Assembly: GCF_900100155.1 (NCBI RefSeq)
Contig: NZ_FMTP01000001.1
Location: 1-64,000, forward strand
Length of the DNA: 64,000 bases
Origin: Ancylobacter rudongensis
GTDB taxonomy: Bacteria; Pseudomonadota; Alphaproteobacteria; Rhizobiales; Xanthobacteraceae
Reading direction: 5' to 3'
The number at the start of each line of letters is the position of its first letter. Positions within the stretch are counted from its first letter, which is position 1. Shown one piece after another: positions 51,244 through 60,267 of the stretch. Below the pieces are notes generated by a model. That model saw nothing but the letters and a program-made list of their open reading frames with translations, searched no databases and was not told the DNA's origin. Made by a program: the position numbers and the translations under genes.

Positions 51244-52632
51244 ATGAATATCGTTACTGACGCGGAAAACGCGCAGACCGGGGCCACGCCGCACGCGCCA
51301 AAGACCATTCGCCTTGAGGCGCCGGGCCTCGGCGCGGCCAGCACCTGGCGCAATATGGGCCCCGGCATCGCCGCGGCGATGACCGGCATCGGTGCCAGCC
51401 ACATCATGCACGCCCCCACCGCCGGCGCCCAATATGGCTATGCCCTGCTCTGGGTCATTCCCTTCGCCTATATCCTGAAATACTGCGCCTTCGAGTTCTC
51501 CCACCGCTACACGCTGGTGAAGGGCGAATCCGTCATGGATGCCTATCACCGCATCGGGCAGGGCCGGGGCAACTGGCCGCTCTGGTACCTGATGTTCCAG
51601 GGGGTGGCGAACACGTTCGGCATTGCCGGGCGCACGCTGGGCTGCGCCGCCATGATCTGGGCCGCCTTTCCCTTCCTGTCGCTGGAACTCTGGTCGGTCG
51701 TCATTCTCCTCGTCACCGTCGGCATTCTCTGGCTGGGCAAATATGCCGCCGTGGAAGCGGTGGTGAAGCTGCTCATCATCGTCTTCGCTCTCTCGTGCTT
51801 CATCGCCTTCGTCCTGCAGGCGCCGCCGCCGGGCGAGTACCTGTCCCGGCTGCTGCCGACCCTGCCGCCGATCGGCGCGGCGCTGCTGTTCGGCGCCATG
51901 TGGGGCTATTTCCCGACGACGCTCGAAGTGGCGCCGATGCAGTCCAACTGGGCGGTCGACAAGAAGTCCGGCATGGTGAAGGTGCACGACCTTCGCCGCC
52001 AGGGCTACGAGGTGGAGCTGGCGCCGAACTACCTGCGCAACTACTTCATCCTGTTCAAGCGCGACATGAACATCAGCTACATCATTTCCGGCATTACCGG
52101 CGCGATCTTCCTGATCGTCGGTGCCGCCGTCCTCCATCCGATCGGGCTGGTGCCGGCGAGCCGTGAAATGGGGCTGACCATCGCCCGCATCTACACCGAC
52201 ACCTTCGGCGCGTGGATCTTCCCGGTCATCATCTCAGGCGGTGTCGCGGCGCTGTTCTCCACCGTCTTCACCTATTATGACGGGCAGGCGCGGTTGATCG
52301 AGGAATCGGCGGTGCGGCTGCACGCCTCGCTTGATACGCCGGAGCGCCGCAAGCTGATCTATCGCGGCTTCCAGGTCTTCCTCACCGCGGCCGGCATCGG
52401 CATCGTCTACGGCCTGCCCAACCCGATCTTCGTGGTGCAGATCGCCTCCTTCGTGGCGCTGCTGTTCTCGCCGGTGCTGTTCTGGCTCAGCATCCAATCG
52501 GTGAAGCGCAACTTCAAGACGCCCGAAGAGCTCGAATTCATGCCCTCGAAGCTCATGTTCGCCTGGGCGTGGGTGGGCACGATAGGGCTGGCGCTGATCA
52601 GCGCCTACGTCATCTGGTTCGAGTGGCTCTGA
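51244..52632 (+). CDS. Divergent Nramp-fold transporter lacking canonical metal-site motifs
   Basis: A 462-residue protein with about 11 helices. The start of helix 1, NMGPGIAAAMTGIGASHIMH, and AGAQYGYALLWVIPFAYILK align with Nramp helices 1-2. However, the metal-coordinating DPGN of helix 1 is replaced by GASH, and the MPH motif of helix 6 is absent (LLFGAMWGYFPTTLEVAPMQ). The usual Asp, Asn and Met ligands for Mn/Fe are therefore missing, so annotation as a manganese transporter would be unsafe. Nramp-related magnesium transporters and other divergent members also vary here. ATG 51244 has GGAGAGGAAA upstream. A strong terminator follows. Confidence 0.85.
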   Translation: MNIVTDAENAQTGATPHAPKTIRLEAPGLGAASTWRNMGPGIAAAMTGIGASHIMHAPTAGAQYGYALLWVIPFAYILKYCAFEFSHRYTLVKGESVMDAYHRIGQGRGNWPLWYLMFQGVANTFGIAGRTLGCAAMIWAAFPFLSLELWSVVILLVTVGILWLGKYAAVEAVVKLLIIVFALSCFIAFVLQAPPPGEYLSRLLPTLPPIGAALLFGAMWGYFPTTLEVAPMQSNWAVDKKSGMVKVHDLRRQGYEVELAPNYLRNYFILFKRDMNISYIISGITGAIFLIVGAAVLHPIGLVPASREMGLTIARIYTDTFGAWIFPVIISGGVAALFSTVFTYYDGQARLIEESAVRLHASLDTPERRKLIYRGFQVFLTAAGIGIVYGLPNPIFVVQIASFVALLFSPVLFWLSIQSVKRNFKTPEELEFMPSKLMFAWAWVGTIGLALISAYVIWFEWL

Positions 52633-52667
52633 ATTCCTCTCCCTAGGGCCTGAGACACTCGCGACTG

Positions 52668-52698
52668 CCCCGCCTTCCAGCAAGGCGGGGCCTTTTTT
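52668..52698 (+). terminator. Rho-independent terminator after the Nramp-like gene
   Basis: CCCCGCCTT (52668-52676) and AAGGCGGGG (52682-52690) form a perfect 9-bp stem with a CCAGC loop, followed by CC and six T. It lies 35 bases after the stop codon. Confidence 0.93.
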
Positions 52699-52791
52699 GG
52701 CGACACCACCCGATGCGCCTCAAACGGCGTGACAAGAGCCGCCCGATCCATTAGAAAAGCCGCAGGGTGCTTCTTCTCTTCGCAGTAGAGG

Positions 52792-52826
52792 CAGGTTTTG
52801 CGTCGGTCGGGCCGCCACGCAGGAGC
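52792..52826 (+). repeat. Direct repeat copy 2, right of the Nramp-like gene
   Basis: A 35-base match to 50801-50836 with the shared core GTCGGGCCGCC. Both copies are in the same orientation and outside genes. Confidence 0.6.
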
Positions 52827-53175
52827 TGCCTTGCATGAGATCATCTGACGTCCATTTTCCGTCTTCTCGCTCTATTAGGTCGCATCGCGACATGCCCGCG
52901 AGCGTTCGGCCCATTGCGTTTTGCCTGAGCTTTGCCCCGCTCGCATCGGCCAGCCACTAGTCTTATCGAAACTGCGGCGGAACAGGATTGTCACGATTGT
53001 CTCCGAAAGATTGTGATTTCAAGGGTTTGGCCGGGGTGTGCGGCCGCCATCCGCGCCGCGCCCGTGGCCTTCGGCCCGCCATGCGTCCGCCGCAGGGGGC
53101 GCGCGGCGCGTCCGTCGCCCCGGCGCGGCACGGGCAGCGCATGGATGGGTTGGCAATCTGCGGGATGGCCGTCTG

Positions 53176-56031
53176 ATGGTGCTCTGGCTCATTCCCCTGC
53201 TGCCGCTGATCGGTGCCATTCTGCCCGCGCTCCTCATCCGCTCGGGCCGCGATGTCTGCGCCAGCGCGACCGGCTTCGTGTCGCTGGCGGCGCTCGGCCT
53301 GCTGCTGTCGCAGGCGCCGGCGGTGTTCGCCGGCGAGGTGGTGCGCGTCAGCCTGCCCTGGGTGCCGCAGATCCAGCTCTCCTTCTCCTTCATGCTGGAC
53401 GGACTGGGTTTCTTCTTCGCGGCGATGATCCTCATCATCGGCCTGCTGGTCATTCTCTACGCCCGGTTCTATCTCGACCGCGCCGACCCGATGGGGCGCT
53501 TCTACGCCTATCTCCTGCTGTTCCAGGGGGCGATGCTGGGCGTGGTGCTGTCCAACAACGTCATCCTCCTGCTGGTGTTCTGGGAACTCACCAGCCTCAC
53601 CTCCTTCCTGCTGATCGGCTTCTGGCGCCATCTCGCCGAGGCGCGGCAGGGCGCGCGCATGGCCCTCATCGTCACCGGCGGCGGCGGGCTCGCTTTGATC
53701 GGCGGGCTGCTGCTGCTGGGCAATATCGCCGGCAGCTATGAGATCTCCGAGATCCTGGCGCGCGGCGACCTGATCAAGGCCTCGCCGCTCTATCTGCCGG
53801 CGCTGGTGCTGATTCTGCTCGGCGCCTTCACCAAGAGCGCGCAGTTCCCGTTCCATTTCTGGCTGCCGCATGCGATGGCGGCGCCGACCCCGGTCTCGGC
53901 CTATCTGCATTCGGCCACCATGGTGAAGGCGGGCATCTTCCTGCTGGCGCGGCTGTGGCCGGCGCTGGCCGGCACCGAGGCGTGGTTCCTCATCGTGGCG
54001 CCGGTCGGGCTCGCGACCATGGTCATCGGCGCGTGGATCGCCAATTTCCGCACTGATCTGAAGAGCCTGCTGGCCTTTTCCACCGTGAGCCATCTCGGCC
54101 TCATCACCATGCTGCTCGGCCTCGGCACCAAGATGGCGGCGGTGGCGGCGGTGTTCCACATTCTCAACCACGCCACCTTCAAGGCGGCGCTGTTCCTCAG
54201 TGCCGGCATTGTCGACCACGAGGCCGGCACGCGCGATGTGCGCCGGCTCGGCGGCCTCGCCGGGCTGATGCCGATCACCGCGACGCTGGCGATGCTGGCC
54301 ACCGCCTCGATGGCGGGCGTGCCGCTGTTCAACGGCTTCCTGTCGAAGGAAATGATGCTGGAGGAGGCCGCCCACACCTCCTATGCCGGCATCACCTGGC
54401 TGTTCCCGGTGCTGGCGACCGTCGGCGCGCTGCTCTCGGTCGCCTATTGCGCGCGCTTTGCCATCCGCACCTTTCTCGGCCCGGTCCGGCACGATTATCC
54501 CCATCACCCGCACGATCCGCCGGTGGGCATGTGGCTGCCCGTCGCCTTGCTCATCGTGCCGGTGATCGCCATCGGCCTGTTTCCCGGCGCGGTGGCGGGC
54601 GCTCTGGTGGCGCTCACCGCCGGCGCGGTCATCGGCGGGCCGCTGCCCGATTACTATCTCGCGCTCTGGCACGGGCTGACGCCGGCGCTGGTCATGAGCG
54701 TCCTCGCCTTTGCCGGCGGCGCCGTGTTCTTCCTGACGCAGGCGCGGGTGGACGCGCTGCGGCGGCACTTCCCGCGGCCCGAGGCGCGCGACATGTTCGA
54801 GGCCGCCTCCAACGCCGTGGTACTCGCCGCCCGCCGCCTTACCGCGTGGGTGCATGACGGTTCGCTCGCCTTCTATCTCAGGGTGATCCTCGCCGTGCTG
54901 ATCGCCGCCGGCATCTTTGCCATGGCGAGCGCGCCGCATGCGGCCGGGACGCGGGCGATGCTCCCGGTCACGCTGCCGGCCCTGGTCGCCTGGCTGGCGC
55001 TGGTGGTGGCGTGCCTCGCCACGATGATGCGCCACAGCGACCGGTTGCTGGCGCTGATCCTGACCAGCGTGGTCGGGTTGATCGTGGCGTTGGGCTTCGT
55101 GCAGTTCTCGGCGCCCGACCTGGCGCTGACCCAGGTCTCGGTCGATGTCGTCACCACCATATTGATGCTGCTGGCGCTCAATCTTCTGCCCAAGACCAGC
55201 CCCCGGGAATTCAGCCTGCCGGCGCGCTGGCGCGACGGCGCGCTCGCCGGCATTGGCGGGCTAGGCATTGGCGGGCTCGCCTATGCGGTGATGACGCGCG
55301 ACGGCACCTCGATCGCCGACTATTTCCTCGCGCAGTCGAAGCCGGGCGGGGGCGGGACCAATGTGGTCAACGTCATCCTGGTCGACTTCCGCGGCTATGA
55401 CACCTTTGCCGAGATCATCGTGCTCGGCATTGCGGCGGTGGCGATCTTCGCCCTGCTCGATCCCAAGCTGCCGGCCGGGGCGCTGCGGCGGGTGCGGGCG
55501 CTGCAGCCGAAGGTGGAATCGGGCGACGTCCATCCGCCGATGCTGGTCGTGGCGGCGCGCGCCATGCTGCCGCTGGCGCTGGCGGTGGGGGTGTTCATCT
55601 TCCTGCGCGGGCACAACCAGCCGGGCGGCGGCTTCATCGCCGGCCTCGTGGTGGCGATCGCGCTGATGCTGCAATATATCGCCTCCGGCTATCGCTGGGT
55701 GGCCGATCGCAAGCGGCTGGATTCCCAGGCGATGATCGGCGCCGGAATCGGCATTGCCGGGCTCACCGGCATCGCCGCCTGGGCGTTCGGTCTGCCCTTC
55801 CTCACCAGCAATTTCGGCTATTTCACTTTGCCGGTGGTCGGCACCTTCGAGCTGGCCTCGGCGCTGCTGTTCGACCTCGGCGTCTTCCTCACCGTGGTGG
55901 GGGTGATGGTGCTCTCGCTGGCGCAGCTCTCGCGCGTCGGCCAGCATGTGGACCCGCTGCCGACGCCGGAACAGCCGATGGACCTGCCGCTCGCGGCCCC
56001 GCCCCCGTACCACCAGCCGAGGGAGGCCTGA
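53176..56031 (+). CDS. phaA: Monovalent cation/proton antiporter subunit A fused to B (PhaAB/MrpAB)
   Basis: A 951-residue membrane protein. ATG 53176 (MVLWLIPLLPLIGAILPALL) is chosen; upstream in-frame codons are Arg/Ala-rich and unlikely. The first about 500 residues are NuoL-like with LVFWELTSLTSFLLIGFWRH and KSAQFPFHFWLPHAMAAPTP, which hold the conserved Glu and Lys of the proton path. After an MrpA-specific middle part, the last about 150 residues are an MnhB domain (FIFLRGHNQPGGGFIAGLVV). The fusion is the rhizobial PhaAB form. It works in a complex with C, D, E, F and G to expel K+ or Na+ at high pH. Confidence 0.96.
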   Translation: MVLWLIPLLPLIGAILPALLIRSGRDVCASATGFVSLAALGLLLSQAPAVFAGEVVRVSLPWVPQIQLSFSFMLDGLGFFFAAMILIIGLLVILYARFYLDRADPMGRFYAYLLLFQGAMLGVVLSNNVILLLVFWELTSLTSFLLIGFWRHLAEARQGARMALIVTGGGGLALIGGLLLLGNIAGSYEISEILARGDLIKASPLYLPALVLILLGAFTKSAQFPFHFWLPHAMAAPTPVSAYLHSATMVKAGIFLLARLWPALAGTEAWFLIVAPVGLATMVIGAWIANFRTDLKSLLAFSTVSHLGLITMLLGLGTKMAAVAAVFHILNHATFKAALFLSAGIVDHEAGTRDVRRLGGLAGLMPITATLAMLATASMAGVPLFNGFLSKEMMLEEAAHTSYAGITWLFPVLATVGALLSVAYCARFAIRTFLGPVRHDYPHHPHDPPVGMWLPVALLIVPVIAIGLFPGAVAGALVALTAGAVIGGPLPDYYLALWHGLTPALVMSVLAFAGGAVFFLTQARVDALRRHFPRPEARDMFEAASNAVVLAARRLTAWVHDGSLAFYLRVILAVLIAAGIFAMASAPHAAGTRAMLPVTLPALVAWLALVVACLATMMRHSDRLLALILTSVVGLIVALGFVQFSAPDLALTQVSVDVVTTILMLLALNLLPKTSPREFSLPARWRDGALAGIGGLGIGGLAYAVMTRDGTSIADYFLAQSKPGGGGTNVVNVILVDFRGYDTFAEIIVLGIAAVAIFALLDPKLPAGALRRVRALQPKVESGDVHPPMLVVAARAMLPLALAVGVFIFLRGHNQPGGGFIAGLVVAIALMLQYIASGYRWVADRKRLDSQAMIGAGIGIAGLTGIAAWAFGLPFLTSNFGYFTLPVVGTFELASALLFDLGVFLTVVGVMVLSLAQLSRVGQHVDPLPTPEQPMDLPLAAPPPYHQPREA

Positions 56032-56034
56032 GCC

Positions 56035-56433
56035 ATGGAGATCCTCGTCGCCAGCGCCATCGGCCTGATGACCGCGACCGGCCTGTTCCTGATCCTGCAG
56101 GGGCGCAGCTTCCCGGTCATTGTCGGCCTGACTTTCCTCTCCTACGCGGTCAACGCCTTCCTGTTCGCCATGGGCCGGCTCACCGTCGACCTACCGCCGA
56201 TCATCACGCCGGGAGCGGCCTATACCGACCCGCTGCCGCAGGCGCTGGTGCTCACCGCCATCGTCATCTCCTTCGGCATGACGGCGCTGATCGTGGTGCT
56301 GGGGCTGCGTGGCTTCCTGGAGACCGGCTCGGACCGCACCGATCTCAGCCTCGCCGACGCGGCCGAGGAACATGTTCCCGCGCCGGAAGGCGAGGATGCC
56401 GGCCGCGAGCGCGGTGGGGCGGCACGGGCATGA
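56035..56433 (+). CDS. phaC: Cation/proton antiporter subunit C (PhaC/MnhC)
   Basis: A 132-residue protein related to NuoK, with three helices and the motif DPLPQALVLTAIVISFGMTA, which is the NuoK/MnhC hallmark. It has an acidic C-terminal tail. It starts three bases after subunit A and its stop overlaps subunit D as ATGA. Confidence 0.95.
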   Translation: MEILVASAIGLMTATGLFLILQGRSFPVIVGLTFLSYAVNAFLFAMGRLTVDLPPIITPGAAYTDPLPQALVLTAIVISFGMTALIVVLGLRGFLETGSDRTDLSLADAAEEHVPAPEGEDAGRERGGAARA

Positions 56434-57959
56434 ACAACTGGATCATCATGCCGGCGGTGCTGCCGGCCTTCACCGCGGCCTTCCTGCTGCTGACGCTGCG
56501 GCACCGGCTGGTTGCCCAGCGCATCGTCTCCATCGTCGCCACCGCGCTCGGCCTGCTGGTGGCCGTCGGCCTCGCGGTGCAGGCCTCCGACGGGGTGCCG
56601 CAGGCCTATCGGCTGGGCGACTGGCCGGCGCCCTTCGGCATCGTGCTGGTGCTCGACCGGCTGTCGGCGACCCTGCTGGTGCTGACCGGCGTTCTGGCCC
56701 TGTGCGTCGTGCTCTACGCTGCCGCCGGCTGGGACCGGCGCGGGCAGCATTTCCACACCCTGCTGCAGTTCCAGCTGCTCGGCATCAACGGCGCCTTCCT
56801 CACCGGCGACGTGTTCAACCTGTTCGTGTTCTTCGAGGTCATGCTGATCGCCTCCTATGGGCTGATGCTGCATGGCGGCGGCGCGGCGCGGCTGAAGGCG
56901 GGCTTCCACTATGTCGCCATCAACCTCATCGCCTCGGCGCTGTTCCTCATCGGCGTCGGGCTGATCTATGCCGTCACCGGCACGCTCAACATGGCCGATC
57001 TCGCCATGAAGGTGCCGGAGGTCGCGCCGGCCGATCAGGGCCTGTTGAAGGCCGGCGCGCTGCTGCTGTTCCTGGTGTTCGCCACCAAGGCGGCGCTGGT
57101 GCCGCTGCACTGGTGGCTGCCGGCGACCTATGCCGCCACCTCGGCCCCGGCCGCCGCCATCTTCATGATCATGACCAAGGTCGGCGCCTACGCCATCCTG
57201 CGCGTCTATGGGCTGGTGTTCGGCGCGGAGGCCGGCGCACTGGCGCTGGTCGCCGCGCCCTTCGTCCTGCCGGCGGCGGTGGCGACGCTGCTGCTCGGCA
57301 CGGTCGGCGTGGTCGGCAGCCGCAGCCTGCGCAGCCTGTCCGCCTTCGCCATCGTCGCCTCGATGGGCACGCTGCTGATCGCGCTGGGGCTGTTCGACCA
57401 AGCCGGCGTCTCCGCCGCGCTTTATTACATCGTCCATTCCTCGCTCGCCGGGGCGGCGCTTTTCCTGCTCGCCGGGCTGGTGCTGGAAGGGCGCGGCACC
57501 ATGGGGGATCGCCTGCTGCCGGGGCCCGCCATGCGCGGCGAGGTGCTGGTCGGCGGGCTGTTCCTGCTCTGCGCGGTGGCGATGGTCGGCCTGCCGCCGC
57601 TGTCGGGCTTCCTCGGCAAGGTGATGATCCTGGAGGCGGTGCGGTCCTCGGCCAGCTGGCCGTGGCTCTGGGCGCTCATCCTCGGCACCAGCCTCGCCCT
57701 GACGCTCGGCTTCGTGCGGGCCGGCGCCGTACTGTTCTGGGCCAGCGGGCCGGCGGGCGAGGGGCCGCGCCGGCGGCTCGCCCCCCTGCCGCTGACCGCC
57801 ATCGTTCTTCTTCTCGCCCTCACCGGCGCCTGGACGGGGGCCGCCGGCCCGGCCATGGTCTGGATGGAGGGCACCGCCCGGCAGGCGCTCGACCGCGCGG
57901 CCTATGTCGAGGCGGTGCTGGGCCCGACGAACCACCGTTCCGCCGGGCGTGGGGAGTGA
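56430..57959 (+). CDS. phaD: Cation/proton antiporter subunit D (PhaD/MnhD)
   Basis: A 509-residue NuoN/NuoM-like subunit with about 14 helices. GDVFNLFVFFEVMLIASYGL carries the conserved Glu of helix 5, and FATKAALVPLHWWLPATYAA the Lys of helix 7. HSSLAGAALFLLAGLV is also typical. It is one of the two proton-path subunits of the Pha/Mrp complex. The start overlaps subunit C and subunit E begins four bases after its stop. Confidence 0.95.
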   Translation: MNNWIIMPAVLPAFTAAFLLLTLRHRLVAQRIVSIVATALGLLVAVGLAVQASDGVPQAYRLGDWPAPFGIVLVLDRLSATLLVLTGVLALCVVLYAAAGWDRRGQHFHTLLQFQLLGINGAFLTGDVFNLFVFFEVMLIASYGLMLHGGGAARLKAGFHYVAINLIASALFLIGVGLIYAVTGTLNMADLAMKVPEVAPADQGLLKAGALLLFLVFATKAALVPLHWWLPATYAATSAPAAAIFMIMTKVGAYAILRVYGLVFGAEAGALALVAAPFVLPAAVATLLLGTVGVVGSRSLRSLSAFAIVASMGTLLIALGLFDQAGVSAALYYIVHSSLAGAALFLLAGLVLEGRGTMGDRLLPGPAMRGEVLVGGLFLLCAVAMVGLPPLSGFLGKVMILEAVRSSASWPWLWALILGTSLALTLGFVRAGAVLFWASGPAGEGPRRRLAPLPLTAIVLLLALTGAWTGAAGPAMVWMEGTARQALDRAAYVEAVLGPTNHRSAGRGE

Positions 57960-57963
57960 GACG

Positions 57964-58455
57964 ATGATAGCGCGGCTCCTTCCTCATCCGGTCCTGTCGG
58001 TCGTCATCGCCGTGGTCTGGTCGCTGCTGCTGAACGAGATCAGCGCTGGCGGCGTCCTTCTCGGCGTGGCGCTGGGCCTGCTCATCCCCTGGTACACCGC
58101 CCGTTTCTGGCCGGACCGGGTGCGGCTCAAAGCGCCGCTCACCATCGCCGAATATGTCCTCATCGTGCTGTGGGACATCGTGGTCTCGAACGTGCAGGTG
58201 GCCTGGCTCATCCTGTTCCGGCGCGGGGAGAGCCTGCACTCGCGCTATGTCACCGTGCCGCTCGACCTGAAGACGCCGGAGGCGATCGTGGTCTTCGCCG
58301 GCACCATCACCATGACCCCCGGCACGGTGAGCGCCGATATCAGCGCCGATGGCCGCGCGCTGCTGGTGCATTGCCTGGAGGCCTCGGACCCGGACGAGGT
58401 CGTCGCCACCGTCAAGAGCCGGTATGAGCGCCGGCTGAAGAGGATCTTCGAATGA
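57964..58455 (+). CDS. phaE: Cation/proton antiporter subunit E (PhaE/MnhE)
   Basis: A 163-residue protein. ATG 57964 is favoured because it directly follows subunit D. Two N-terminal helices precede the MnhE segment VFAGTITMTPGTVSADISAD and HCLEASDP. It is a small membrane subunit needed for complex assembly. Its stop overlaps subunit F as ATGA. Confidence 0.94.
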   Translation: MIARLLPHPVLSVVIAVVWSLLLNEISAGGVLLGVALGLLIPWYTARFWPDRVRLKAPLTIAEYVLIVLWDIVVSNVQVAWLILFRRGESLHSRYVTVPLDLKTPEAIVVFAGTITMTPGTVSADISADGRALLVHCLEASDPDEVVATVKSRYERRLKRIFE

Positions 58456-58721
58456 TCGCCACCGCCGCGATGATCGCCGTGGGCGCCGTCGGCCTGTCGC
58501 TGGTGCTGACGCTCTATCGGCTGCTCAAGGGGCCGCACGCTCCCGACCGCGTCCTGGCGCTGGACACGCTGGCGATCAACGCCATCGCCCTCATCGTCCT
58601 GTTCGGCGTCCTCTTCGCTACCACCATGTATTTCGAGGTGGCGCTGCTGTTCGCCATGGTCGGCTTCGTCACGACGGTGGCGTTCTGCAAATTCCTGTTG
58701 CGCGGCAATGTGATCGAGTGA
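58452..58721 (+). CDS. phaF: Cation/proton antiporter subunit F (PhaF/MnhF)
   Basis: An 89-residue, three-helix protein with the MnhF motif KGPHAPDRVLALDTLAINAI, including the conserved Asp. It starts inside the subunit E stop and lies seven bases before subunit G. Confidence 0.94.
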   Translation: MIATAAMIAVGAVGLSLVLTLYRLLKGPHAPDRVLALDTLAINAIALIVLFGVLFATTMYFEVALLFAMVGFVTTVAFCKFLLRGNVIE

Positions 58722-58728
58722 GGCGGTG

Positions 58729-59103
58729 ATGGCATTCGTGGTGGAACTGATCATCAGCGCGCTCCTCGTCATCGGCGCGTTCTTCCTTCTGGTCGGCTCG
58801 CTCGGTCTGGCGAAGCTGCCGGACACGATGCGCCGTCTGCACGGGCCGACCAAGGCGACGACGCTGGGCATTGGCAGCCTGCTCATCGCCTCCATGCTGT
58901 ATTTCTTCACCCAGCACGGCCAGCTCTCCATCCATGAGCTGCTGATCACGCTGTTCCTGTTCCTCACCGCGCCGATCAGCGCCAACATGATCGCCAAGGC
59001 GCACATCCTGCGCAGCGCGCGCGAGCGCGAGGCGATCACCCCGGCCGGCGCCGACACCGGCTGGGCGACGCTTCAGCCGCCCGGCCCGGCCAAGGGGCAC
59101 TGA
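58729..59103 (+). CDS. phaG: Cation/proton antiporter subunit G (PhaG/MnhG)
   Basis: A 124-residue protein with three helices and the MnhG motif GLAKLPDTMRRLHGPTKATT, then APISANMIAKAHI. ATG 58729 is preferred over the GTG just before it, with GAGG at a good distance. It is the last gene of the Pha operon. Confidence 0.94.
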   Translation: MAFVVELIISALLVIGAFFLLVGSLGLAKLPDTMRRLHGPTKATTLGIGSLLIASMLYFFTQHGQLSIHELLITLFLFLTAPISANMIAKAHILRSAREREAITPAGADTGWATLQPPGPAKGH

Positions 59104-59129
59104 GAACGGCGCCGCCCGGGCCCGGGGGC

Positions 59130-59762
59130 TCAGCCGGCTTTTCCCTCCGTTTCGAGGCGGGAGCGAAGGTCAGCATTCTCCGCTTCCAGCTGCGCCAGGC
59201 GGTCACGCAGCGGCCGAATGGCCTCCGTGATCTCCGCCTCGGTGAAGCGCGGGGTGATGTGCTGCGGGCAGTTCCAGTCGAAGGCGTCGAGCCGCAGCCG
59301 GAACAGCCGCTCCGGCCGGGCGCGGTAGCCCTGCGGGCTCACCTTTTCCGTCAGCTCAGGCACGGCGTCGAGCGCGAGCATCTCGGCATGGGCGTAGATC
59401 TTGAGCCGGGTGCGGCGGGGATAGTCCATCAGGAACAGGCAGGCCCGGCCATTGGCGGCAAAATTGCCGGTGCTGATGTACTGGCGGTTGCCGCTGTAAT
59501 CGGCAAAGGCGAGCGTGCGCTCGTCGATGACGTTGAGAAAGCCGGCCGGCCCGCCCCGGTGCTGGACATAGGGCCAGCCGGTCTCGGACACGCTGGCGAT
59601 GTAGAAGCTGTCGCGCGCGGCGATGAACAGCTCCTCGCTGCGGGTGAAGCGGTCGGAGGCGCGCTCGCCCCGGAAATCCACCCAGAGATGGTCGACGCCC
59701 ATCTGCTCCTGCGCCGCGCGGACGCTGGGGGTGATCGCGATGTCGAGGAAGCCGTAGGACAT
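59130..59762 (-). CDS. Pyridoxamine-5'-phosphate-oxidase-family (split-barrel) flavin-binding protein
   Basis: A 210-residue protein. ATG 59762 (MSYGFLDIAITPSVRAAQEQ) is preferred, with GGAGAGGG upstream; a start at 59828 would add 22 residues. SFYIASVSETGWPYVQHRGG and FADYSGNRQYISTGNFAANG are typical of PPOX/FMN-binding split-barrel proteins of the DUF-type, and DYPRRTRLKIYAHAEML follows. The C-terminal about 40 residues form a short coiled coil (LRDRLAQLEAENADLRSRLE). Likely FMN or F420-like cofactor use; substrate unknown. Confidence 0.82.
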   Translation of the reverse strand: MSYGFLDIAITPSVRAAQEQMGVDHLWVDFRGERASDRFTRSEELFIAARDSFYIASVSETGWPYVQHRGGPAGFLNVIDERTLAFADYSGNRQYISTGNFAANGRACLFLMDYPRRTRLKIYAHAEMLALDAVPELTEKVSPQGYRARPERLFRLRLDAFDWNCPQHITPRFTEAEITEAIRPLRDRLAQLEAENADLRSRLETEGKAG

Positions 59763-59969
59763 GGGGACCCTCTCCGCCCATTTGAGCCGGGCGCGCAGGA
59801 GGGTGGGCGGGCCGAGGCCGCCCCGCAAGGGTGCCGGCTAGATTTATCCGCCGCGTCGCGTGGCTGTGACCGGCCATCCCGGCGCGCGCCCCGCACCGGA
59901 TAACCCTTCCCGCAGGCTGGCGGGCGGGCCGGGTTGAGTTGTACCCTGCAGGAGATTCGAGGACCCCCT

Positions 59970-60224
59970 ATGGCAATGACCCCCACGAGACGCACCATCG
60001 GCTCCGCCCGCGATGTCGCCGAAGCGGCGTTCAAGAGCGCCACCGCCAAGACCGCGCCCAAACTGCCGGAGGCCGCGCCGGCGGCGAAATCCCCGGCCCT
60101 GCCGAACGCGAAGGAACTGGTGTCGCTGCGGCTCGACCGGGAGGTGCTGGAGCATTTCCAGAAGGACGGCCCCGGCTGGCAGGAGCGCGTCAACGCCGCC
60201 CTGCGCAAGGCGGCAGGGCTTTAA
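59970..60224 (+). CDS. BrnA-antitoxin-like small protein without a toxin gene
   Basis: An 84-residue basic protein. The first about 45 residues are low-complexity (Ala, Pro, Lys). The last about 35, VSLRLDREVLEHFQKDGPGW then QERVNAALRKAAGL, match the ribbon-helix-helix end of BrnA-type antitoxins. No BrnT-like toxin gene lies next to it: the neighbours are a PPOX protein and an exported protein. It may be a solitary DNA-binding regulator. ATG 59970 follows GAGGAC. Confidence 0.7.
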   Translation: MAMTPTRRTIGSARDVAEAAFKSATAKTAPKLPEAAPAAKSPALPNAKELVSLRLDREVLEHFQKDGPGWQERVNAALRKAAGL

Positions 60225-60267
60225 GCCTCCCGCCGGCGCCGCGCGCAGGCCCCCGCTGGACCTCGCC

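Larger units (their letters stand above)
52633..53175. promoter_or_regulatory. Intergenic region between Nramp-like gene and Pha operon
   Basis: The gap has 543 bases. It contains the terminator at 52668-52698, repeat copy 2 at 52792-52826, and three direct GATTGT repeats at 52986, 52995 and 53009, which could be regulator sites for the antiporter operon. No gene is supported in it. Confidence 0.45.

Noticed and set aside
52963..55035. 690-codon minus-strand frame opposite the Pha subunit A gene
   Set aside because: Same reason: a shadow of a conserved membrane protein gene, with charged low-complexity composition.
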